DNA of 64,000 nt from JACCTU01 sp963848525. GTDB taxonomy: Bacteria > Actinomycetota > Thermoleophilia > Gaiellales > Gaiellaceae. The position numbers and the translations under genes were made by a program. A model generated the notes under the pieces. The model was not told the DNA's origin, made no database searches, and worked only from the letters and a program-made list of their open reading frames with translations. Of this stretch, positions 26,885 through 35,363 are shown piece after piece; position 1 is the stretch's first letter; every line of letters begins with the position of its first letter. The DNA is taken from contig CAWKDZ010000002.1 in NCBI GenBank assembly GCA_963848525.1, positions 806,001 to 870,000 on the forward strand, given 5' to 3'.

Positions 26885-29296
26885 TTACTCCACGACGAGG
26901 TTGACGAGCTTCCGCGGCACGACGATCGTGTGCCGAATCTCGCCGCCGTCGAGGAAGCTCTGCACGCGCGGCGACTCCTTCGCCCTCGCGATCAGCTCCT
27001 CCTCGGAGAGGTCGACCGCGACCTCGACCCGGTCGCGGACGCGCCCGTTCACCTGCACGACCAGCTCGAAGGTGTCCCGCTCGATCATCGCCGAGTCCGC
27101 GACCGGCCAGGGCTGCTCCCAGAGCCGCTCGTGTCCCAGCCGCTGCCAAAGCTCCTCGGCGACGTGCGGCGCATACGGCTGGAGCAGCGAGACCGCCGTC
27201 TCGGCCGCGAAGCGCGCGTCCGGCCCCGCAGTGTCGCGCGAGAGCTCGTTGGTCAGCTCCATCACCGCTGCGATCGCCGTGTTGAAGGCGTAGCGCCGCC
27301 CGACGTCGTCCGTCACCTTGGCGATCGTCGCGTGCGCCTTGCGCGCGAGCGGCCCGCTTTCACCGGGTCCCTGAGGGGCGCGCTCGGCGACCTCGCTCAC
27401 GATCCGCCACAGGCGGCGCACGAACCGCGACATCCCCTCGATCCCGTCCTCGGTCCACTCCATGTCCTGGTCGGCAGGACCGATGAAGAGGATGTAGAGG
27501 CGGACGGTGTCGGCGCCGAACCGCTCGACGAACTCGTCGAGGCTGACGACGTTCCCTGCACGCTTCGACATCTTCGTCTTGCCGCCCATCGTCACCCAGC
27601 CGTTTGAGAAGAAGCGCCCGAACGGCTCGCGGAAGCCGATCATCCCCATGTCGTTCAGCACCTTCACCCAGAAGCGGGCGTAGATCATGTGCATCGTCGC
27701 GTGGTCGACGCCGCCGATGTAGAGGTCGACCGGGTTCCAGTAGTCGACGGGCTCGCGCTCGAACGGCGCGCTGTCGTTGCGCGCGTCGCAGTAGCGCAGG
27801 AAGTACCAGGACGAGTCGACGAACGTGTCCATCGTCTCGGTCTCGCGCTGACCCGGCCCACCGCAGCGCGGGCAGGGCACGTTCACCCAGTCCTCCGCCT
27901 GCGCGAGCGGCGGCTGGCCCTTCGGCTTGTAGTCCTCGACGTGCGGCAGGACGACCGGGAGCTCCTCGTCGGGGACGGGCACGATCCCGCACGAGTCGCA
28001 GTAGACGATCGGGATCGGGCAGCCCCAGTAGCGCTGGCGGGAGAAGCCCCAGTCGCGCAGCCGGAAGTTGATCGCGAACCGTCCTCGGCCGTCGGCCGCG
28101 AGGCGCTCGACGATGCGACGCCCGCCCTCGTCGGCAGGCACGCCGTCGAACTCGCCCGAGTTGACCAGCACCTCGCCCTCCGTGTGCTCGACGAACGGCT
28201 CGCCCTCGGCGACGTCGCCGTCGGCCGGCCGCACGACCTGGCGCACGGGCAGCCCGAACGTCTGCGCGAACGCGAAGTCCCGCTCGTCGTGGGCGGGCAC
28301 GGCCATGATCGCGCCGGTGCCGTAGTCGGGCAGGACGTAGTCGGCCACGTAGACGGGCAGCCGCTCGCCGTTCACTGGGTTGACGGCGTGCACGCCCGCG
28401 AATACGCCCGTCTTCTCCTCCGCGGCCGCGCGCTCCGCGGTCTTCTTCGCGGACGCGCGGCGCACGTAGTCGCGCACGTCGTCCGAGTCGATGCGCTCGA
28501 CCAGCTCGTGCTCGGGCGCCAGCACGAAGAAGGTGGCGCCGAAGAGCGTGTCGGGACGCGTCGTGAAGACCGCGACGTCCTCGTCCCGCTCCTCGATCCG
28601 GAAGAGGATCTCCGCACCTTCCGAGCGGCCGATCCAGTTGCGCTGGCGCGCCTTGATCGACTCGGGCCAATCCACCGTCGCGAGGTCGTCGAGCAGCGCC
28701 TGCGCGTAGTCGGTGATGCGGAAGAACCACTGCTCCATCAGCCGCGACTCGACCTCGGCCCCGCAGCGCTCGCAGCGGCCGTCGTGCACCTGCTCGTTCG
28801 CGACGACGGTCTGGTCGTTCGGGCACCACTTGACCGGCGCGGCCTTCCGGTAGGCGAGCCCACGCTCGAGGAAGCGCAGAAACTGCCACTGCTGCCAGCG
28901 GTAGTACTCGGGATCGTGCGTCGAGAGCAGGCGCGACCAGTCGTACGCCCACCCCATCCTGCGCATCGACTGCGTGATGTGGACGATGTTGCGCTCGGTG
29001 ATCTCGCGGGGATGTCCTCCCGCGCGGAACGCCGCGTTCTCGGCCGGGAGCCCGAAGGAGTCGAACCCCTGCGGGTGGAGGACGCGGATCCCGTTCCGGC
29101 TGCGGAAGCGCGCGACGACGTCGCCGATCGTGTAGGGCAGCAGGTGGCCCACGTGCAGCGAGCCGGAGGGATACGGGAGCTGCTCGAGGACGTACGACTT
29201 CTCGCCGGCGGGCTCGTTCGGGACCTCGAAGGCGCGCTCGGCCTCCCAGAGCTTCTGCCACTTCGCCTCGACTGCGTGCGGGTCGTACTTGTCCAT
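26885..29296 (-). CDS. leuS: Leucyl-tRNA synthetase
   Basis: This class I synthetase charges tRNA-Leu. The protein is 803 aa: HVGH in the PYPSGSLHVGH signature (residues 41-51), zinc-type cysteines (CPNDQTV, CERCG), an editing domain, and KMSKRAGN near the C-terminal third. AGGAG lies 5 bases before the ATG at 29296, so I prefer it to the GTG at 29302, which overlaps that site. A structured leader lies upstream. Confidence 0.96.
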   Translation of the reverse strand: MDKYDPHAVEAKWQKLWEAERAFEVPNEPAGEKSYVLEQLPYPSGSLHVGHLLPYTIGDVVARFRSRNGIRVLHPQGFDSFGLPAENAAFRAGGHPREITERNIVHITQSMRRMGWAYDWSRLLSTHDPEYYRWQQWQFLRFLERGLAYRKAAPVKWCPNDQTVVANEQVHDGRCERCGAEVESRLMEQWFFRITDYAQALLDDLATVDWPESIKARQRNWIGRSEGAEILFRIEERDEDVAVFTTRPDTLFGATFFVLAPEHELVERIDSDDVRDYVRRASAKKTAERAAAEEKTGVFAGVHAVNPVNGERLPVYVADYVLPDYGTGAIMAVPAHDERDFAFAQTFGLPVRQVVRPADGDVAEGEPFVEHTEGEVLVNSGEFDGVPADEGGRRIVERLAADGRGRFAINFRLRDWGFSRQRYWGCPIPIVYCDSCGIVPVPDEELPVVLPHVEDYKPKGQPPLAQAEDWVNVPCPRCGGPGQRETETMDTFVDSSWYFLRYCDARNDSAPFEREPVDYWNPVDLYIGGVDHATMHMIYARFWVKVLNDMGMIGFREPFGRFFSNGWVTMGGKTKMSKRAGNVVSLDEFVERFGADTVRLYILFIGPADQDMEWTEDGIEGMSRFVRRLWRIVSEVAERAPQGPGESGPLARKAHATIAKVTDDVGRRYAFNTAIAAVMELTNELSRDTAGPDARFAAETAVSLLQPYAPHVAEELWQRLGHERLWEQPWPVADSAMIERDTFELVVQVNGRVRDRVEVAVDLSEEELIARAKESPRVQSFLDGGEIRHTIVVPRKLVNLVVE

Positions 29297-29302
29297 CTGC
29301 AC

Positions 29303-29371
29303 TCCTGATATGGAAACGGCCTCTTCCGAGGCCGTCGAGAGTCAGCGCGGCTCTAGGCCGCGTTCACTCTC
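29303..29371 (-). promoter_or_regulatory. Structured 5' leader of leuS
   Basis: On the leuS strand two hairpins precede the ribosome site. The distal one pairs GAGAGT with ACTCTC and CGCGGC with GCCGCG (29337-29371). The proximal one is ACGGCCTC-GGAA-GAGGCCGT (29316-29335), an 8-bp stem with a GNRA loop followed by TTTCC, like a weak terminator. Upstream, CTCCT could pair with the AGGAG of leuS. A synthetase attenuator is plausible, but the T-box UGGN core is not seen. A T6 run at 29401-29406 lies upstream. Confidence 0.45.
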
Positions 29372-29435
29372 TACGCTACGGAAGGAGCAGCTCCTGCATC
29401 TTTTTTCAATCTAGCAACCGAGGGGGATCGACGCC

Positions 29436-29825
29436 ATGGGCGGATACAAGATCACGAACCTGAAGCAGGAGGTCGAGGACTCGGCGCCGGCGTCCGGCCT
29501 CTCGCCGGACCTCGAGGCGAGGTTCGCGCGCAAGGCGCTCGAGGGCGAGGGCGCCGGGCTCAGCTACCAGCGGCTCGCACCGAACTTCCGGATTCCGTTC
29601 GGCCACAAGCACGGCGACCAGGAAGAGATCTACGTGCTCCTGAGCGGGAGCGCGAAGCTGAAGCTCGACGACGAGGTCGTCGACGTCCAGCAGTGGGACG
29701 CCGTCCGCGTGGACAAGGACACCATGCGCAACTTCGAGGCCGGGCCCGAGGGTGCCGAGCTGCTCGCGTTCGGCGCCGGCGCGCCCGGCGAGACCGAGAT
29801 GGTCCAGAACTGGTGGGAGGACTGA
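29436..29825 (+). CDS. Cupin domain protein (copy 1)
   Basis: The 129-aa single-domain cupin has the metal motif GHKHGDQEEIYVLLSG and a second motif near EAGPEGAELLAFG. The sequence shows a beta-barrel binding protein or small enzyme; ligand is unknown. An AGGGGG Shine-Dalgarno precedes the ATG, unlike the leaderless genes. It is followed without a gap by a paralogue. Confidence 0.85.
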   Translation: MGGYKITNLKQEVEDSAPASGLSPDLEARFARKALEGEGAGLSYQRLAPNFRIPFGHKHGDQEEIYVLLSGSAKLKLDDEVVDVQQWDAVRVDKDTMRNFEAGPEGAELLAFGAGAPGETEMVQNWWED

Positions 29826-30218
29826 ATGGCGGGCTACACGCTCGTCAACATGCGCGAGGACGTCGACGACCAGGGGCCCAACTTCGGGCTCGCCCCGGAC
29901 TTCGAGGCCCGGTTCGCACGCGTCCCGCTCGAGGCGGAGCTGATCGGGATCACCTACCAGCGGCTCGCGCCGAACTTCCGCCTGCGCAACGGGCACACGC
30001 ACAAGACGCAGGAGGAGGTCTACGTCCTCGTCAGCGGCAGCGCGCGGGCGAAGCTCGGGGACGAGATCAAGGAAATGAGGGAGTGGGACGCCGTCCGCGT
30101 GCACAAGGACACGATGCGGACCTTCGAGGCGGGCCCCGAGGGCGCCGTCCTCCTCGCCGTCGCCTGCCCCGGCGGCCCCGGCGACGCGGTGATCACCGAA
30201 AACTGGTGGGCGGACTGA
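29826..30218 (+). CDS. Cupin domain protein (copy 2)
   Basis: The 130-aa paralogue of the preceding gene keeps the same layout: RLAPNFRLRNGHTHKTQEEV carries motif 1, and WDAVRVHKDTMRTFEAGPEG is nearly identical in both. The ATG starts on the base after the upstream stop, so the two are co-translated. Tandem duplication with divergent loops suggests a heteromer or two related ligands. lysA begins 10 bases later. Confidence 0.85.
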   Translation: MAGYTLVNMREDVDDQGPNFGLAPDFEARFARVPLEAELIGITYQRLAPNFRLRNGHTHKTQEEVYVLVSGSARAKLGDEIKEMREWDAVRVHKDTMRTFEAGPEGAVLLAVACPGGPGDAVITENWWAD

Positions 30219-30228
30219 GCTCCGTGCC

Positions 30229-31476
30229 GTGCTCGAGCTCTTCCCCGACACCGCCGCCCTCGACGGCTCCGAGCTGACGGTCGGCGGCGCGAGCGCCGCC
30301 GACCTCGCCGAGGAGCACGGCACACCGCTGCTCGTGCTCTGCGAGGAGACGATCCGCGCGCGGGCGCGCGCGTATCGCGAGGCGGCGCCGGAGGCACTCG
30401 TCGTCTACGGGACGAAGGCGTTCCCGAACGTCGCCGTCATGCGCGTGCTCGCCGAGGAAGGCGTCGGCGCCGACGTCTCGACGCTGGGCGAGCTCCGGTT
30501 CGCCCGCGCGGCCGGCGTGCCCGGCCAGTCGCTCGTCGTCCACGGCAACAACAAGGACGAGCTCGAGCTCTCCGAGGCGGCTGCCGCCGGGGGCCTGGTC
30601 GTGCTCGACGCGCTCGACGAGCTCGAGCGGGCCGAGCGCGCAGGCGTGCGGCGCACGCTCGTCCGGGTCACCGCCGGGATCGAGGCCGACACGCACGAGG
30701 CGATCCGCACCGGTCAGCGCGGGTCGAAGTTCGGGCTCCCGCCCGACCAGGCCCTCGACGCGATCGTCCGCGCCCGACCCGCAGGCCTCCACGTGCACAT
30801 CGGCTCCCAGCTGACCGACAGCGAGGCCGCGCTCGCGACGGTCGACTGGCTCGCGTCGTTCTCGGCCGACTGCAAGGCCCGGCTCGGGTGGACGCCGCAG
30901 GTGCTCGACCTCGGGGGCGGGCTCGCCGTCCGCACCTCGCCCGACGACCCGCCGGTGCCGACGATCGCGGAGCACGTGCGCGCGCTGCTCGAACGGGTCG
31001 AGCAGGCTTGGGCGCTGCACGAGCTCCCGAGGCCGAGCCTGATCCTCGAGCCCGGGCGTTCGCTCGTCGGGCCTGCCGGGGTGACGCTGTACCGCGTCGG
31101 CGTGGTCAAGCGCGCGAGCGCGGATCTCACCTACGTGGCCGTCGACGGCGGCATGTCGGACAACCCCCGGCCCGCGCTCTACGGCGCCCGCTACTCCGCC
31201 CTGCTCGCGAACCGCGCCGACGAGCGCGCGGCGGCCACCTACCGCGTCGCGGGCAAGCATTGCGAGTCGGGCGACGTGCTGATCGACGGCGTGGAGCTGC
31301 CCGAGCCGCGCCGCGGCGACCTGCTCGCGGTCCCGGCGACCGGCGCGTACACGCTCGCAATGGCGTCCAACTACAACGGCGTCCCGCGGCCCGCCGCCGT
31401 GCTCGTGCGCGATGGTGCGGCGCGGGTGGTTCGGCGACGCGAGACCGTGGAAGACCTGCTCGCATGGGAGACGTAG
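30229..31476 (+). CDS. lysA: Diaminopimelate decarboxylase
   Basis: LysA makes L-lysine from meso-diaminopimelate. The 415-aa fold III PLP enzyme has the Schiff-base Lys63 in VYGTKAFPN, HIGSQ, LDLGGGLAV, LEPGRSLVG and the C-terminal active Cys in HCESGDVL. It starts at GTG in an apparent operon with the cupins and the DsbA-type gene, which it overlaps by 13 bases. The C-terminal VRRRETVEDLLA is the usual family ending. Confidence 0.93.
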   Translation: MLELFPDTAALDGSELTVGGASAADLAEEHGTPLLVLCEETIRARARAYREAAPEALVVYGTKAFPNVAVMRVLAEEGVGADVSTLGELRFARAAGVPGQSLVVHGNNKDELELSEAAAAGGLVVLDALDELERAERAGVRRTLVRVTAGIEADTHEAIRTGQRGSKFGLPPDQALDAIVRARPAGLHVHIGSQLTDSEAALATVDWLASFSADCKARLGWTPQVLDLGGGLAVRTSPDDPPVPTIAEHVRALLERVEQAWALHELPRPSLILEPGRSLVGPAGVTLYRVGVVKRASADLTYVAVDGGMSDNPRPALYGARYSALLANRADERAAATYRVAGKHCESGDVLIDGVELPEPRRGDLLAVPATGAYTLAMASNYNGVPRPAAVLVRDGAARVVRRRETVEDLLAWET

Positions 31477-32075
31477 CGCGCTCAGTCGCGATCTGGTCGG
31501 ACTTCATCTGACCGTTCTGCCGCGTCGGCCAGGTTCTGGCCGAGTGGATGCGCGAGCGGTTCGGCGCCGAGGTCACGTGGCTGCCGTTCGACCTGCATCC
31601 CGAGTACCCGCCCGAGGGCATGCCGCGCGCGGAGCTGCGCCGGCGCTACGGCGAGGACGCCGACGAACGCCTGCGCGCGCTCTTCGAACGGAACGGGCTC
31701 GAGTTCAACCCGCCCGAGGTGATGCCGAACTCGCGGGCGGCGCTGCGCGTGACCGAGCTCGCTCGCGACCGGGGCCTGCACGAGCCGCTGCACGATCGGC
31801 TGATGGACGCTCTCTGGCGCGACGGCGAGGACCTCCGCGACGGCGACGTGCTGCGCGCGCACGCCGACGCGGTCGGGCTCGAGCGAGCCGAGGTCGATCG
31901 CGTGCTCGCGGGCGACGACTACCTCGAGCGCGTCACCGCGTCGACTGCGCAGGCCCACTCGCTCGGGATCAATGGGATCCCGGCGTTCCTGCTCGACGAG
32001 CGGCTGCTCGTCCTCGGGGCGCAGCCGCGCCAGGTTTTCGAGCAGGCGTTCGCCCAGCTAGGCTCGCGCGCATGA
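31464..32075 (+). CDS. DsbA/FrnE-type oxidoreductase, probable selenoprotein (in-frame UGA at residue 16)
   Basis: The DsbA-family thiol oxidoreductase (FrnE branch) has 203 aa if the TGA at 31509-31511 is read as selenocysteine. Before it the frame reads SVAIWSDFI, and after it PFCRVGQVLAEWMRERFG, so the active site is U16-P-F-C19 where relatives have CxxC. The rest is intact: WLPFDLHPEYPPEGMPR, helical domain and the cis-Pro loop GINGIPAFLLDERLLV. Simple gene finding would start at ATG 31548 and lose the active site. The ATG at 31464 overlaps the lysA end. A GU-loop hairpin follows the UGA. A point mutation from TGC is the main alternative. No sel genes are in this window. Confidence 0.75.
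31525..31543 (+). promoter_or_regulatory. Bacterial SECIS-like hairpin
   Basis: CGGCCAG (31526-31532) pairs perfectly with CTGGCCG (31536-31542) around a GTT loop, and T31525-A31543 adds an eighth pair. The loop starts 22 bases after the UGA. E. coli fdhF has a similar short hairpin with G and U in the loop, about 11 bases beyond its UGA. The GTT valine codon in the loop is unusual in this GC-rich genome, which hints at constraint. Folding alone is not proof. Confidence 0.6.
32059..32064 (+). promoter_or_regulatory. -10 hexamer TAGGCT of the EamA transporter gene
   Basis: TAGGCT lies 7 bases before ATG 32072, inside the end of the oxidoreductase gene. The two genes also overlap as ATGA, so this may be a secondary promoter or a chance match. 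Confidence 0.4.
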
Positions 32076-32995
32076 TGGGACGGCTCGTTGCGGCGCCGGG
32101 CGCGTTCCTGATCGCGATCGCGGCGGCGCTCTGGGGGATGGACGCGCTGCTGCGCCGGCCGCTGGCGCAGTCGACCGAGGCCGCGACGATCGTCTTCGGC
32201 GAGCACCTCGTCCTCGTGCTCCTCACCCTGCCCCTGCTCCCGGCCGCGTTCGCGGCCGTCACCCGCGCCGGCCCGCGCTACGTTGCCGCCGCCGCCGCGA
32301 TCGGCATCGGTGCGTCCGCGATCGCGACGATTCTCTTCACGCAGGCGTTCGTGCACGGCGACCCGGTCACCCCGGTCGTGCTCCAGAAGATCCAGCCCCT
32401 CGTCGCGGTCGTCGGCGCGTGGTTCATCCTGGGCGAGCGCCCACGGAGGAACTACGGGTGGTTCCTGCTCGCCGGCCTCGTCGGGACCTGGCTGATCACG
32501 TTCCCGTCGCCGTTCGAGATCACGGTGGAGACCGCGGTCCCCGCGCTGATGGCGATCGGCGCGGCCGTCCTCTGGGCGATGGGCACCGTGCTGGGACGCC
32601 TCCTGGCGACTCGGCTGCGGTTCCAGCACATCACCACGCTCCGCTTCGCGTTCGGGCTGCCGGCGAGCGCCGTTGCAGTGCTCCTCGTCGGCGCGTCGTT
32701 CACGACCCCGGCGGCGGACTTCGGCTGGATCGCGGCGCTTGCGATCGTCACCGGCCTCGTCGCGCTGTCGCTCTACTACATCGGGCTCCGCCGGACACCC
32801 GCGCTGATCGCCGCGCTCGCCGAGCTCACGTTCCCCATGACGGCGGCGACCGTGGGCTATCTCGCCTTCGGCGCGACCCTCGACGGCACGCAGTGGCTCG
32901 GCGTCGCCGTCACGACGACGGTCGTGCTGCTCCTCCCGGTGACCGGACCGCGGGTCGTCACCGTGCCCCGCGAGGTCGTCCCGGCGACAAGCTAG
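32072..32995 (+). CDS. EamA/DMT-family transporter
   Basis: The 307-aa protein has ten hydrophobic segments in two EamA repeats (AIAAALWGMDALLRRPL; LLAGLVGTWLITFP). Drug/metabolite transporters move small metabolites or amino acids; substrate unknown. The first ATG (32072) overlaps the upstream stop. The gene ends the lysA-containing run, and a hairpin follows. Confidence 0.85.
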   Translation: MMGRLVAAPGAFLIAIAAALWGMDALLRRPLAQSTEAATIVFGEHLVLVLLTLPLLPAAFAAVTRAGPRYVAAAAAIGIGASAIATILFTQAFVHGDPVTPVVLQKIQPLVAVVGAWFILGERPRRNYGWFLLAGLVGTWLITFPSPFEITVETAVPALMAIGAAVLWAMGTVLGRLLATRLRFQHITTLRFAFGLPASAVAVLLVGASFTTPAADFGWIAALAIVTGLVALSLYYIGLRRTPALIAALAELTFPMTAATVGYLAFGATLDGTQWLGVAVTTTVVLLLPVTGPRVVTVPREVVPATS

Positions 32996-33013
32996 AGCTT
33001 TGCATCGCCGCGG

Positions 33014-33030
33014 AACCGGGCTGCCCGGTT
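33014..33030 (+). terminator. Hairpin after the EamA gene
   Basis: AACCGGG and CCCGGTT form a perfect 7-bp stem with a CTG loop, 18 bases after the transporter stop, followed by TCGCT. It is a plausible terminator for the cupin-lysA run, with only a short T-rich end. Confidence 0.55.
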
Positions 33031-33055
33031 TCGCTCCGCGCGATCTAGGGCACCG

Positions 33056-33092
33056 CCGTGAAAAGTCGAGGCCGGAGGCCGACTTTTCACGG
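33056..33092. terminator. Long bidirectional terminator hairpin
   Basis: CCGTGAAAAGTCG (33056-33068) and CGACTTTTCACGG (33080-33092) are perfect complements, and GGCC/GGCC extends the stem around GGA. The minus-strand arm includes the stop codon of the liv binding-protein gene. A-rich and T-rich faces on either side suit termination of both converging transcripts. Confidence 0.75.
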
Positions 33093-34298
33093 TTCAGCGG
33101 AGATCACTTTGCCGAGCGGAGCCCAGTTGTTGCTCCGCCAGCGCTGAAGCTGTCCCTGCTCGAGCGGGAAGTGGTCGCTACCACTCGTCTTGACCGCGAC
33201 GCCGGGCAGCACGAACGGGTTGCTCCGCTCGTTCAGGCTCGCGACGGCGCGCAGCATGCTCGCCCGCGTCGGGTTGCGTCCGGCCTTGCGCAGCGCAGTC
33301 ACGAACGTGTGCGCGACGGCCATCGAGTAGACGTGGAAGCCGTCGTTGACGTTGCCGCCCGGAAGGTACCGGCGCATGATCGACCGGTACAGCGCCATGC
33401 CCTTGTCGCGGTTGAAGCGCGGCATCTCGGGGTCTTTGATCGCGATGAACGTGATCGCGCCGTTGACGATGCGCGGGCTCGCGGTCAGGGCGATCGTGCG
33501 CATGATCGTCGTCGCGGAGCCGACCTGGTTGATGTACACCTGCGGCCGCCAGCCGAGCCGGTTCGCGGCCACGAGCCCGCGGATCGCGAACGGCGGCGTC
33601 GCGATCACGAGCAGCACGGTCGCGCCCGAGCTGCGCAGCCGCGCGATCTGCGACGCCACGTCCGTCGAGAGCGGGTCGTAGCCCTGCGTCGCCGCGATGT
33701 TGCCGCGCTTCGGCCCCATCCCGGCGCGGAACCCGTTGAGCAGGTCGCGGCCGTAGTCGTCGTTCTGGTAGAGCACCGCGACCTTGGCGTTGGGCTTCGT
33801 CGCGCGGATGTGGCGCGCGTACACCTTTCCTTCGCCGACGTAGCTCGGGAGGTAGCCGATCGTGTACGGGTAGCGCCGGTGGTCACGGCCGAACGTCGTC
33901 GCGCCCGAGCCGGCGAAGAGCTGCGGCACGCGCGACGCGTTCAGGAACGACCGTACGGCGAGGTTGTGCTCGGTGCCGAGCGCGTTGAAGATCGCGAACA
34001 CGCGGTCCTGCTGCACGAGCTCGCGGACGGCCTGGACCGTCTGCGACGGGTTGTACTGGTCGTCGACGTACTTGTAGTTGATCCGCCGCCCGTTGACCCC
34101 GCCGCGCGCGTTCACGTACTTGAAGTACGCCTCCGCGCCGCGGCCGACCGACGCGTACGACGCCGCGATCCCCGAGAGCGGGACCGTGCCGCCGATCAGG
34201 AGCTCCCGCTGGCCGACGCCCGGGTCGGCCGACGGCCGGGCCGAGGCGACTCCGGCGGAGAGGACGAGGGCGAGAACGATCAGGCCGAGCGCGCGCAC
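33087..34298 (-). CDS. Branched-chain amino acid ABC transporter, substrate-binding protein
   Basis: The 403-aa periplasmic-binding protein type I has a signal peptide (MRALGLIVLALVLSAGVASA, cleavage after ASA) and the core IGGTVPLSGIAASYASVGRG, FNALGTEHNLAVRSFL and VAVLYQNDDYGRDLL. There is no lipobox, so it is probably secreted or tethered otherwise. It is the last gene of the liv operon, 6 bases after livM. The real ligand may be an amino acid or another small compound such as an aromatic acid. Confidence 0.88.
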   Translation of the reverse strand: MRALGLIVLALVLSAGVASARPSADPGVGQRELLIGGTVPLSGIAASYASVGRGAEAYFKYVNARGGVNGRRINYKYVDDQYNPSQTVQAVRELVQQDRVFAIFNALGTEHNLAVRSFLNASRVPQLFAGSGATTFGRDHRRYPYTIGYLPSYVGEGKVYARHIRATKPNAKVAVLYQNDDYGRDLLNGFRAGMGPKRGNIAATQGYDPLSTDVASQIARLRSSGATVLLVIATPPFAIRGLVAANRLGWRPQVYINQVGSATTIMRTIALTASPRIVNGAITFIAIKDPEMPRFNRDKGMALYRSIMRRYLPGGNVNDGFHVYSMAVAHTFVTALRKAGRNPTRASMLRAVASLNERSNPFVLPGVAVKTSGSDHFPLEQGQLQRWRSNNWAPLGKVISAEP

Positions 34299-34304
34299 GG
34301 AAAG

Positions 34305-35363
34305 CTAAGACCGACCATACAGGCGAGAAGTTAGGGGTTCCGAGAGCCGCCTGAGCAGGCCGCCGACGCCGGTCGGGAGCACGAACATGACCAGGATCAG
34401 GACGGCCCCGTAGATCACCGCGGGTACGCCCGGAGCCTTCGAGATGTCCTGCGCCCACTGCGGCAGGAAGACGAGGAAGGCCGCGCCCGCGAGCAGCGGG
34501 GCGAGCGATCCGAGCCCCCCGATCGCGAGCCCGAGGAGCAGCGCGATCGAGCGGTCGACCGGGAAGGCGCCCGGCTGGACGGAGAAGGTCATGATCGCCA
34601 GGAGCGCCCCGGCGACGCCCGCGTACAGCGCCGAGAGCGTGAACGCGAGCGTCTTGTGGTACGCGAGCCCGACGCCGAACGCGGTCGCCGCGATCTCGTT
34701 GTCCCGCACCGCTCGGAACGAGCGGCCGAGCCGGCTCTTGTCGATCACCCACGCGACGAGGAAGAGACCGAGCGCGATCGTCCAGGTCAGGTAGTAGAGC
34801 CAGTCGTTGAACGTCAGCGTGCGCCCGGGGACGTGCACGGCGTTGAAGATCGCGCCGGTCAGGTTGGGCGAGTCGAACAGGTTCAGCCCGCCGCTCCCGC
34901 CCGTCACGTCGCCGAACTTGCGGATCACGATCGGCGTCGCGACGGCGATCCCGAACGTCGCGAGCGCGAGGTACGGGCCCGACAGGCGCAGCGCGGGCAG
35001 TCCGAACGCTGCGCCGGCGAGCGCGGCGGCGAGCGCTGCGATCGGGATCGTGTAGAGGTCCTTCATCCCGTCGCCGAGCGGCAGCCAGTCCGGCGGCGAG
35101 AGGCCCGCCGCCTCGAGCCCGGGCCGGCCGAGCATCAGGATCCCGCTCACGTAGGCGCCGATCGCCATGAACGCCCCGTGCCCGAGCGAGATCACGCCGG
35201 TCAGCCCGGTGAGCACGTTCAGCCCGAGGATCGCGATGAAGAAGATCCCGATCAGCGCGAACTCGGAGGCGCGGAAGTCGGAGATCCGGCTCGGGAGCAC
35301 GAGCACGACGCCGACGAAGAGGCCGAAGCCGAGCACGCGCAGCGCCATCCGCGCGCCGCGCAT
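34305..35363 (-). CDS. livM: Branched-chain amino acid ABC transporter permease LivM
   Basis: The 352-aa LivM-type permease has about ten helices and the motifs NVLTGLTGVISLGHGAFMAIG and the cytoplasmic-loop signature SRLGRSFRAVRDNEIAATAFG that contacts the ATPase. The ATG overlaps the livH stop as TGATG. The second ATG 5 codons later is possible. Confidence 0.9.
   Translation of the reverse strand: MRGARMALRVLGFGLFVGVVLVLPSRISDFRASEFALIGIFFIAILGLNVLTGLTGVISLGHGAFMAIGAYVSGILMLGRPGLEAAGLSPPDWLPLGDGMKDLYTIPIAALAAALAGAAFGLPALRLSGPYLALATFGIAVATPIVIRKFGDVTGGSGGLNLFDSPNLTGAIFNAVHVPGRTLTFNDWLYYLTWTIALGLFLVAWVIDKSRLGRSFRAVRDNEIAATAFGVGLAYHKTLAFTLSALYAGVAGALLAIMTFSVQPGAFPVDRSIALLLGLAIGGLGSLAPLLAGAAFLVFLPQWAQDISKAPGVPAVIYGAVLILVMFVLPTGVGGLLRRLSEPLTSRLYGRS

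Noticed and set aside
29303..29435. T-box riboswitch in front of leuS.
   Set aside because: The stretch GAGTGAACGCGG recalls the T-box, but the UGGN core that pairs with the tRNA end is absent and no stem I is evident.
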